Origin: JALYOC01 sp036675345
Lineage (GTDB): Bacteria > Myxococcota > Myxococcia > Myxococcales > Myxococcaceae
DNA: 64,000 nucleotides
NCBI GenBank assembly: GCA_036675345.1
Contig: JAKFFE010000007.1
Span: 4,606 to 68,605, forward strand
Direction: 5' to 3'
Part shown: piece after piece, positions 15,355 to 22,348 of the stretch
Position numbering within the stretch: the stretch's first letter is position 1
Layout of the letters: every line of letters begins with the position of its first letter
The notes under the pieces: model-generated
Databases searched by the model: none
Seen by the model: the letters and a program-made list of their open reading frames with translations, nothing else
What the model was told of the DNA's origin: nothing
Program-made: the position numbers and the translations under genes

Positions 15355-16143
15355 GTGGACTTCTACGCCGACGTCCTGGACCACATCGGGAAGACCCCTC
15401 GCGAGTTCGGGTCGATGCAGGTCCATCTGGAGTCGGTGACCCGGGCCCCGGGGTCGGGACAGGCGGTGGCCGCGCTGCTCTTCCAGGCCGCGTTCGAGCC
15501 CGCCGAGCCGGTCCAGCTGCGCATCTACCCGGGCAGCACCGGGCTGGCCTCCGCGCTGGCCAGCTTCGTCAGCCCGCCCTTGCCGGGTGGGGCGGTGGTG
15601 CGAGGACGCTTTCCGTTCCGGGCGCCGGAGGAGGTGCGGGAGGTCTTCGTCCGGGTCGAGGGCCAGCCTCCGGCGGAAGGTTCGGAGCGGGTGCGCCCGG
15701 CCTGGATGCTCCATGACACCCATGAGGTGCCCAAGCTGAGCGAGATGGAGCCGGGCAACGACTCGGACTTCAGCCTCAATGTCACCGAGTCGCTGGTGCG
15801 CTCGGCGCTCTCCGGCGGGGTGGTGGTGTCCTTCAGCCTGGGCAGTGCTTCGCCCGGCCGGATGCACGGGAAGATGCACAAGGCGCGGCAGCTGCCGCCC
15901 GGGTTCGGGGCGGAGATCACCGAAGGGGACCTCCGGGGACTCTCCTCCCCGGTGTTCGAACGGCTGTGGAGCCCGGGAGATCCGTTGCCCTCCGCCGCCA
16001 CCGACGCGCTCTTCCATGGACGGGGGGAGACAGTCCCCCCCGCGGCGACAATTCGTCGCTGCTTCCACTGCGGCTTCGAGGGCTCGGTCGCCGAGTACGA
16101 GCGGGCCAGGTTCTGCCCCAACTGCGACGCGGTGTGGGGGTGA
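15355..16143 (+). CDS. Hypothetical protein with C-terminal zinc ribbon
   Basis: 262 residues from GTG 15355 (MDFYADVLDHIGKTPREFGS). The body is an unassigned alpha/beta domain. The C-terminus, CFHCGF at about 236 and CPNCDAVWG at the end, is a treble-clef or rubredoxin-like zinc ribbon with two CxxC pairs. I do not recognise the family. Confidence 0.65.
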   Translation: MDFYADVLDHIGKTPREFGSMQVHLESVTRAPGSGQAVAALLFQAAFEPAEPVQLRIYPGSTGLASALASFVSPPLPGGAVVRGRFPFRAPEEVREVFVRVEGQPPAEGSERVRPAWMLHDTHEVPKLSEMEPGNDSDFSLNVTESLVRSALSGGVVVSFSLGSASPGRMHGKMHKARQLPPGFGAEITEGDLRGLSSPVFERLWSPGDPLPSAATDALFHGRGETVPPAATIRRCFHCGFEGSVAEYERARFCPNCDAVWG

Positions 16144-16221
16144 GCGTCTCCACCGCCCGGTGAACCGGGGCCGGTTTCGCCTCCTGGCTCACTGCTGCGC
16201 CGGGACCTGGGCAGCGTGTCA

Positions 16222-16258
16222 CCGCCCGGTTGCCCGGGCAGCAGGCCCGGCGGGTTTT
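16222..16258 (+). terminator. Two-tier GC hairpin with T-run
   Basis: The outer stem is CCGCC/GGCGG and the inner stem CCGGGC (16234-16239) with GCCCGG (16245-16250), followed by GTTTTCC. It fits termination of the two preceding unknown genes, ahead of lnt. Confidence 0.5.
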
Positions 16259-16309
16259 CCGCGCATCGTGGCGCGTGCCCGCCCGGAGGCTCCGTGCTAC
16301 TGAAACCGG

Positions 16310-18040
16310 ATGCCTCCCGCCGTGGCCCAGGCCGCCGTCTCCGCCGTCCCTTCCCGGTCCCGGGCCGCGATCATCCGCGGACGCCTGGGGCTGGCCGCGC
16401 TCTCCGGAGTGCTGGGGGCGCTGGCGTTCCCCCTGGCCTTTCCCCTCGGTGAGCGACGGGAGCTGTTCGCCTCCGGGATCCTGGAACCGCTGGCCTTCGT
16501 CTGTCTGGTCCCGGTGCTGATCGCCATCCGCGGGCTGGGCGCGCGTAAGGCGATGTTCTGGGGCTTCGTGGCCGGCGAGGTCTTCTTCACCGGCGCCTTC
16601 TGGTGGGTCAACGTGGCCATGACCACCTTCGGAGGGATGCCGCACTTCTTGAGCATCCCCGCGCTGCTGATGCTGGCGGCGTGGTGCGCCCTGCACTGGG
16701 GACTGGCCTTCGGGGTCACCCGTCACCTGGAGAAGCGGTTGGGCTGGCCGATGGGGCTGACCCTGGCCCCGGTGTGGATGGCCAGCGAGCTGATGCGCAA
16801 CTACTTCTGCTCCGGCTTCCCCTGGGCCAACCTCGGCTACAGCCAGATGCGCAACCTCTGGCTGTCGCAGACCGGCAGCCTGGCCGGGGTGTACGGGGTG
16901 GCCTTCCTGATCGCCCTGATCAACGGCGCGCTCTACGAGGTGCTGCGGTGGAAGCGGTACCGGGAGCGGGAGGCTCCCCGCCGGCTGATCGCGGTGGCCG
17001 CCTCGTTGCTGGTGCTGGGCCACCTCTACGGCGCGCTGCGGGTCTCCGCCTACGACCGGGCCGCGAAGGACGCCACCACGGTGAAGGTGGCGGTGGTGCA
17101 GGGGAACATCGACCAGCGGCTGAAGAACGCCCAGGGGCGGATGGCCCGCACCATCCTGGAGGCCTACAACCCGCCCACCTCGGAGGCGGACGCGGCGGGC
17201 GCGGATCTGATCGCCTGGCCGGAGGCCTCCTTCCCGCTGGCCTTCCCCAAGGGCAGCACCAAGGTCCCCAGCACCGCGGAGATGCCCCAGGCCGCCGGGC
17301 TGACCCAGGACCGCTACGGGGCCCATCTGCTGCTGGGGGTGGACGTGTTCGATCCCAAGGACTACCGCCACGGGAACGAGAACGCCTCCTTCCTGGTGTC
17401 TCCCGACCGCCAGGTGCTGGGCCAGTACACCAAGTACCACCTGGTCCCGTTTGGCGAGTACGTGCTCTTCGACCTGGACAAGTACCTGCCCATCGACAAC
17501 CTGGTGCCCGGCACCTTCAAGCCCGGGACCTCGCTGGAGCCGATGGACGTGCCGCTGCGCAACGGCCAGGGCACCTTCCGGGTGGCGCCGGAGATCTGCT
17601 TTGACGCCATCTTCCCGGAGATCAGCCGGACCTTCGCCAGCAAGGGAGCGCAGGTGTTGATCAACCTCACCAATGACGCCTGGTACGGCTTCTCCTCCGC
17701 GCCCTTCCAGTTCCTGCGGATGGTGGCGATGCGCTCGGTGGAGACCGGGTTGCCCACCGCCCGGGCCGCCAACACCGGGATCAGCGCCTTTGTGGACCCG
17801 GTGGGGCGGATCAGCCAGCCCACCCCGATCGGCCTGGTGAAGTCCGAGTCCAACCGGGTGGACGCGACGTTGCGCGTCCCCTCCGAGTGGCGGATGGAGC
17901 CGATCAAGCTGGCCAAGGCCTGGTCTCCGTACGTTGTGGTCGGCGACCTTCCCGCCTACCTTGCCGCGCTCTTCACCGTGGGCGCCTTCTTCCTGGGAGT
18001 GATCAGGACGCGGGCCGCGCGGAAGACCCACGCTCCCTAG
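16310..18040 (+). CDS. lnt: Apolipoprotein N-acyltransferase
   Basis: 576 residues, slightly longer than the usual 500-520. About six or seven N-terminal membrane helices (to roughly 250) precede a carbon-nitrogen hydrolase domain. Its Glu-Lys-Cys catalytic set is visible as DLIAWPEASFPL (Glu near 305), QYTKYHLVPFGEYV (Lys near 374) and RVAPEICFDAIFPE (Cys near 430). A final membrane helix near the C-terminus (YVVVGDLPAYLAALFTVGAF) is typical. Lnt adds the third acyl chain to lipoproteins at the inner membrane. This is the step before Lol sorting, whose genes lie further along this window. Confidence 0.95.
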   Translation: MPPAVAQAAVSAVPSRSRAAIIRGRLGLAALSGVLGALAFPLAFPLGERRELFASGILEPLAFVCLVPVLIAIRGLGARKAMFWGFVAGEVFFTGAFWWVNVAMTTFGGMPHFLSIPALLMLAAWCALHWGLAFGVTRHLEKRLGWPMGLTLAPVWMASELMRNYFCSGFPWANLGYSQMRNLWLSQTGSLAGVYGVAFLIALINGALYEVLRWKRYREREAPRRLIAVAASLLVLGHLYGALRVSAYDRAAKDATTVKVAVVQGNIDQRLKNAQGRMARTILEAYNPPTSEADAAGADLIAWPEASFPLAFPKGSTKVPSTAEMPQAAGLTQDRYGAHLLLGVDVFDPKDYRHGNENASFLVSPDRQVLGQYTKYHLVPFGEYVLFDLDKYLPIDNLVPGTFKPGTSLEPMDVPLRNGQGTFRVAPEICFDAIFPEISRTFASKGAQVLINLTNDAWYGFSSAPFQFLRMVAMRSVETGLPTARAANTGISAFVDPVGRISQPTPIGLVKSESNRVDATLRVPSEWRMEPIKLAKAWSPYVVVGDLPAYLAALFTVGAFFLGVIRTRAARKTHAP

Positions 18041-18068
18041 CGTTGTTCACCTTTTCGAGGACACACCG

Positions 18069-19188
18069 ATGGCAGACATCACCCCCCAGTTAGGCGAACT
18101 GAAGTCCCGCCTCGATGCGCTCCGGGGGCATCTTTGACTTGGATCGCAAGCGGTCACGGATTGCGCTGATCGATCGGGACTCCGCCCAGCAGAACTTCTG
18201 GGACGACAACGTCAAGGCGCAGGCGCTGCTCAAGGAGAAGTCCGGCCTGGAGGCGGCGGTGAACACCTTCGAACGCGCCTACCAGGGGGTGGCCGACGCC
18301 CTGGAGCTGTACAAGATGGCCAGCGAGGAGGGCGACCCGGCCACCGCCGCCGAGGTGGAAGGTTCGGTCCCCTCGCTGGAGGCAGAGGTCTCCAAGCTGG
18401 AGCTGGCCCGGATGCTCTCCGGGGAGAACGATCGGGCCAACTGCTACATGGAGATCAACGCCGGGGCCGGCGGCACCGACGCCATGGACTGGGCGTCGAT
18501 GCTGATGCGCATGTACACGCGCTACGCGGAGACCAAGGGCTGGAAGGTGGAGATGAACGACTTCGTCGCCGGGGAGGAGGCGGGGGTGAAGAACGCCTCC
18601 CTCTACATCCAGGGCGACTACGCGTTCGGCTTCCTCAAGGCGGAGAACGGGGTGCACCGGCTGGTACGGATCAGCCCCTTTGACGGCAACGCCCGCCGGC
18701 AGACGGCCTTCGCCTCGGTGTTCGTCTACCCGGAGGTGGAGGACAGCATCGTGGTGGACGTGGCGGAGAAGGACGTCCGCGAGGATGTGTACCGGTCCTC
18801 CGGCGCCGGCGGCCAGAAGGTGAACAAGACCTCCTCCGCGGTGCGCCTGACCCACGAGCCCACCGGGATCACCGTGGCGGTGCAGAACGAGCGGTCCCAG
18901 CACGCCAACCGGAACACCGCCTGGAAGATCCTGCGCTCCCGCCTCTACGAGGCAGAGGTGAAGAAGCGCGAGGCGGTGCGTGACGCGGTGGAGGCCGGGA
19001 AGATGGACGTCAGCTTCGGCTCGCAGATCCGCAGCTACGTGCTGGCCCCCTACCGGATGGTGAAGGACATGCGCACCGGGGTGGAGAAGGGCAACACCGA
19101 CGCGGTGCTGGACGGGGACATCGAAGACTTCATCACCGCACAGTTGCTGGGGGTGAAGAACCCCAACCGCAGCTCCGGGGCGGAGTAG
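18069..19188 (+). CDS. prfB: Peptide chain release factor 2 (programmed +1 frameshift)
   Basis: 372 residues after frameshifting. Translation starts at ATG 18069 (MADITPQLGELKSRLDALRG), reaches an in-frame TGA at 18135-18137 after 22 codons, and continues in the +1 frame from GAC 18136. The mature protein has the SPF stop-recognition motif (VRISPFDGNARR) and the GGQ motif (SSGAGGQKVNKTSSAV). RF2 ends translation at UGA and UAA. The coding sequence is therefore 18069-18134 joined to 18136-19188. It lies 28 bases after lnt. Confidence 0.97.
18124..18138 (+). promoter_or_regulatory. prfB autoregulatory +1 frameshift site
   Basis: The sequence GGGGG-CAT-CTT-TGA-C contains an internal Shine-Dalgarno-like G-run three bases ahead of the slippery CTT, followed by a UGA stop and C. 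This is the classic RF2 feedback element: low RF2 lets the ribosome slip +1 at CTT. Confidence 0.95.
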
Positions 19189-19358
19189 GGAAGGGCGGCG
19201 CCGGCCTGGGAGGGGCCCCGAACTGGGGAATGCCCGTGGCCGCGGCGCCGCAGCGGAGGAGCTGTCCCGCCGACCGGGCGCGTCGCGAACCGGGAACTCT
19301 CCGGCCCGCGGCTTGGCGGAGGGAACCCTTTCGCAGCGGGGAGCGTCCTGCTGCGGTG

Positions 19359-20228
19359 ATGAAGCGAGCCGGTCCCTCCACGCCGAGCACCCTGCGCCAC
19401 CGGGACGGATCACGACGCGGGGGCCGGCCGCGCCATGCCCTCCGCGGCTTGCTGGCGGTGTGGTGCCTGTCCACCACCAGCCAGGCGCAGGAAGGTTCCG
19501 CCCCGGTGGCGGAGCCGGAGCCGGCGCGGCTGGTCCAGGCCCGGAGGAACGCCGAGGCGGAAGTCCGCGAGACCTTCCGACGGGCCCAGGTCAGCTACCC
19601 GCCGGGGGAGATCTTCCTCCGGGCGATCAAGGACGAGGATGTGCTGGAGCTGTGGGCGGCCTCCGTCCGCGGCCGGCCGCTGCTCCGGATCAAGACCTTC
19701 CGGATCTGCATGCGCTCCGGGCAGCCGGGGCCCAAGCGGGAGCAGGGGGATGGACAGGTCCCGGAGGGCTTCTACCGGGTGGACCGGTTCAATCCCTGGA
19801 GCGCGTTCCACCTCTCCTTGGGGATCGACTATCCCAACTCCAGCGACCGGCTGCGCAAGACGGGCCCCAGTCCCGGGGGAGACATCTTCATCCACGGAGG
19901 TTGCGCCACCATCGGCTGCCTGCCACTGGAGAACGGACCGATGGAGCAGCTGTACGTGATCGCCACCGACGCCCGCGCCAAAGGTCAGCGGGAGATCGGG
20001 GTCCATCTGTTTCCCACCCGGTTGGACGCAGCCCGGCTGGCGGCGCTGGAGGCGGATCCCGCGGTGCCGGCGGAGCTGCGCAGCTTCTGGCGCGAGCTGG
20101 GCCCCGGTTTCCAGGCCTTCGAGGCCACGCGCCGGCCACCGCGGGTGGGGATTGACCCCCGGTCCGGTGCCTACCGGTTGTCGGTCGCCCGCGGGACCCC
20201 GCGACCTGGCCAGTCCGCCCGCCCATAG
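19359..20228 (+). CDS. L,D-transpeptidase-like (YkuD/YafK family) exported protein
   Basis: 289 residues. The basic N-terminus is followed by a hydrophobic core (ALRGLLAVWCLSTTSQAQ), a probable signal peptide. The catalytic region is FIHGGCATIGCLPLENG, with the His and the Cys of the YkuD HxGCxxxGC pattern near residues 178-186. The family covers L,D-transpeptidases and YafK/DpaA-type enzymes, which build or remove peptidoglycan crosslinks and lipoprotein attachments. The YafK-like arrangement IGCLPLENGPMEQLYVI suggests the latter group. The start is uncertain because the frame stays open upstream to 19230. Confidence 0.85.
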   Translation: MKRAGPSTPSTLRHRDGSRRGGRPRHALRGLLAVWCLSTTSQAQEGSAPVAEPEPARLVQARRNAEAEVRETFRRAQVSYPPGEIFLRAIKDEDVLELWAASVRGRPLLRIKTFRICMRSGQPGPKREQGDGQVPEGFYRVDRFNPWSAFHLSLGIDYPNSSDRLRKTGPSPGGDIFIHGGCATIGCLPLENGPMEQLYVIATDARAKGQREIGVHLFPTRLDAARLAALEADPAVPAELRSFWRELGPGFQAFEATRRPPRVGIDPRSGAYRLSVARGTPRPGQSARP

Positions 20229-20301
20229 CCAGGCGGGCCAGCCCGCGGCCATGGACCGCGCCGTCGCGGGCGAGGTGGCAGACCCCGGGGCTGACCCCTC
20301 T

Positions 20302-20351
20302 GCGTTTGCGTACGACGGTACTCAAACGCGGGCCCTCCGCGCGGAAGGGCC
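20302..20351. repeat. Two adjacent inverted repeats upstream of the ECF sigma gene
   Basis: GCGTTTG (20302-20308) and CAAACGC (20323-20329) flank 14 bases. Immediately after comes a near-perfect palindrome of GGCCCT and AGGGCC around CCGCGCGG (20331-20351). Neither has a T-run. They may end the transpeptidase transcript or bind a regulator. Confidence 0.4.
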
Positions 20352-20416
20352 GCCAGGCAGAATCCCGGTGTCCGTCTCTGTAGGGAAGCATTCGGGCTGG
20401 AATCTGGAATGCTTGG

Positions 20417-20444
20417 GGAACCCGCCCGGATCCGCGCTGTCGGA
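20417..20444 (+). promoter_or_regulatory. Putative ECF-type autoregulatory promoter
   Basis: GGAACC at 20417-20422, a 16-base spacer, then GTCGGA at 20439-20444. This has the GGAAC/GTC architecture of RpoE-like promoters and sits directly upstream of the sigma gene. Confidence 0.45.
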
Positions 20445-20460
20445 TGGGGACGGCGAACCG

Positions 20461-21069
20461 ATGGCGGACGGCACCTACCCGATGACGATGGGCCCCGAGG
20501 CGCACAGCGCCGAGCTGGCGCTGATGGAGAAGCTCCAGCGGGGGGACGCGCGCGCCTTCGAGCAGTTGGTCCGCAGCCACCAGCACCGGGTGTTCGACTT
20601 CTGTTACCGGATGTTGGGGGACCGGGAGGAGGCCAACGACATCGCGCAGGACGTCTTCATCTCCGTGCACCAGAACCTGTCCGGCTTCCGGCGCGACTCC
20701 AAGCTGACGACCTGGATCTTCCGGATCAGCAAGAACCACTGCCTGAACCGGATCAAGTACCTGGCCCGGAGGGGATCGCGCCGCCGGGAGGACTTTGACC
20801 AGGTGGACGAGTCCCGGCTGGCCAGCGCGCTGGAGACCCCGCCCTCGCCGGACCGCGGCCTGGTGGCGGAGGCGGCGAAGAACCAGGTGCAGGCCGCCAT
20901 CGCCCAGCTGGAGCCGGAGCAGCGGCTGCTGGTCGCGCTGAGAGACATCGAAGGGCTGTCCTACGAAGAGATCGTGGAAGTCACCGAACTCCCGGTGGGC
21001 ACGGTGAAGAGCAGGCTGCACCGGGCGCGCGAGCGGCTGGCGGATCTGCTGGGGGAGGGTGACGAATGA
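20461..21069 (+). CDS. ECF (RpoE-like) RNA polymerase sigma factor
   Basis: 202 residues from ATG 20461. Region 2 reads FEQLVRSHQHRVFDFCYRML, then EEANDIAQDVFISVHQNL and TWIFRISKNHCLNR. Region 4 reads LSYEEIVEVTELPVGTVKSR followed by LHRARERL. Both are standard for ECF sigma factors, which respond to envelope stress. Its last bases overlap the anti-sigma gene if GTG 21059 is used, so the pair is an operon. A putative self-promoter lies upstream. An extended upstream reading frame exists but lacks sigma homology. Confidence 0.93.
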   Translation: MADGTYPMTMGPEAHSAELALMEKLQRGDARAFEQLVRSHQHRVFDFCYRMLGDREEANDIAQDVFISVHQNLSGFRRDSKLTTWIFRISKNHCLNRIKYLARRGSRRREDFDQVDESRLASALETPPSPDRGLVAEAAKNQVQAAIAQLEPEQRLLVALRDIEGLSYEEIVEVTELPVGTVKSRLHRARERLADLLGEGDE

Positions 21070-21091
21070 ACAAGCATCCGAGGTGGTCGCC

Positions 21092-21442
21092 GTGAACGCA
21101 TCGCTGAGCCATTCCGCCGCCCGGGAGTACTTCCCGGCGCTGATCGACCAGGAACTGGACCCCGCCGCCGAGGCCAAGGTCCGGGGCCACCTGGTGGAGT
21201 GTCCGCCCTGTCGCCAGGGGTTCCAGAAGTACGAGCGGGCGGTGGAGAAGGTCCGCGGGCTGCAGCGGGAGAAAGCCCCGGACGCGCTGGCGACGATGAT
21301 CCTCCACCGGACCCGGAAGCGCCGTCACGGCCTGCGGGCCATTGCCCGGGCCCATGATCAGTACCGGATGCCCTTTGAGATCATCCTCCCCATCCTGCTG
21401 GCGGCCGTGGTCGCCGCCTTGATGCTGGTGATGATGAGCTGA
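21092..21442 (+). CDS. Zinc-finger (ZAS/zf-HC2) anti-sigma factor, membrane anchored
   Basis: 116 residues from GTG 21092, which has GAGGTGG close upstream; GTG 21059 is an in-frame alternative overlapping the sigma gene. The HxxxCxxC zinc motif is His33, Cys37, Cys40 in GHLVECPPCRQGFQ. A single membrane helix lies near the C-terminus (FEIILPILLAAVVAALMLVM), with almost nothing outside. Such proteins hold the cognate ECF sigma factor at the membrane until released by a signal. It ends 12 bases from the convergent subunit gene. Confidence 0.9.
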   Translation: MNASLSHSAAREYFPALIDQELDPAAEAKVRGHLVECPPCRQGFQKYERAVEKVRGLQREKAPDALATMILHRTRKRRHGLRAIARAHDQYRMPFEIILPILLAAVVAALMLVMMS

Positions 21443-21454
21443 ACGACCCGACGG

Positions 21455-22132
21455 TCAGGGAGTGGAGATGGTGTACGTGACCGTCGCTTCGAAGCCCGAG
21501 TTCTGACGGAAAAACTGGGGATGGACGGCGTAGCGGGTAGACACCAACAGTCCATTGTTTGGGGTGTTGAGCGACCCACCGTAGGAAATCCGCGAGCCCT
21601 TCAGCACCGGCACCTCACCCGTGGAGAGATCAGCCAGGGTCGCCGCGTACTCCGGCTCTCCGTTGCTAAAGGACGGGGACAGCGGGTCTGAGTCGTACTT
21701 CTGGGGATTCAAGACCTCGGTGCCTTCGCTCTTGGCCCGCTCACCCGAAGGCATGATCTCCGCGCTGGGAATCCCGAACCCGATGTCGGAGAGCTGCATC
21801 TCGCCCCGGCCGGCCTTGAAGCCCGTCGACGAGACAGAGGCGGTCAGCACGTAGGAGGTGTTGGCCCGGAGGATCATCCGGACTTCGCCGCCGCGCACGC
21901 CGTTGTTCCTCCCCGGGACCACCCCCACGTCCCCGAGGTCCAGCGAGTAGTTCAGCGCCGAATCCTGGCCCTGGTTGGCGCCGGTGACTCCCTCACCCAC
22001 CGTCTGATGGCTGTAGAAGCGGAGCGAAGCCATTTCGGAGATGTGCCCGCGGATCGTGACTGCCCCGCGCGTCTGCGCCTGGGCGGCAACCCCGAAAAGC
22101 CACAGCGCTGCGAACAGCCACCGAGAATCCAT
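21455..22132 (-). CDS. Secreted subunit-like protein A of the chaperone-usher-like cluster
   Basis: 225 residues with a signal peptide (MDSRWLFAALWLFGVAAQAQ). The mature part is beta-rich, 200 residues, with no cysteines. It shares landmarks with the three proteins at 25740-27883: an N-terminal VTIRGHIS strand, LDLGDVG, a central ILRANTSYVLTASV, the block QLSDIGFGIPSAE, and a C-terminal HPQFF followed by TVTYTISTP. These features suggest paralogous structural subunits. It is divergent from the usher-like gene. Known fimbrial subunits have similar size and strand content, but I cannot name a family. Confidence 0.75.
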   Translation of the reverse strand: MDSRWLFAALWLFGVAAQAQTRGAVTIRGHISEMASLRFYSHQTVGEGVTGANQGQDSALNYSLDLGDVGVVPGRNNGVRGGEVRMILRANTSYVLTASVSSTGFKAGRGEMQLSDIGFGIPSAEIMPSGERAKSEGTEVLNPQKYDSDPLSPSFSNGEPEYAATLADLSTGEVPVLKGSRISYGGSLNTPNNGLLVSTRYAVHPQFFRQNSGFEATVTYTISTP

Positions 22133-22306
22133 GGCATCCCATTGAGCAACCCATGTGCCGAGCGGCTGGATGGCTCAACTCCCCGGAATCACGATGGGCA
22201 CTGGCTGGGGTCAGCGGGTAGGGCAATACGGGTTCCTGGTTTGGGGTCTTTGCCGACCCGTCCGCCCGGCAGCCGGGCGCGAGGTCCAAGCCGACCGTTG
22301 GCGTTC

Positions 22307-22334
22307 TTGCTGTGGGGGGGGCCTCCGGTACACT
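22307..22334 (+). promoter_or_regulatory. Putative promoter of the usher-like gene
   Basis: TTGCTG at 22307-22312, a 16-base spacer containing a G8 run, then TACACT at 22329-22334. The first 12 bases (CTTGCTGTGGGG) are identical to those of the bamA promoter region. Confidence 0.4.
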
Positions 22335-22348
22335 TCCGGGTGTGGCTG

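Noticed and set aside
19195..19251. Large GCGGCGCC/GGCGCCGC stem after prfB as terminator
   Set aside because: The loop is about 40 bases with no T-run; likely chance pairing in GC-rich DNA.
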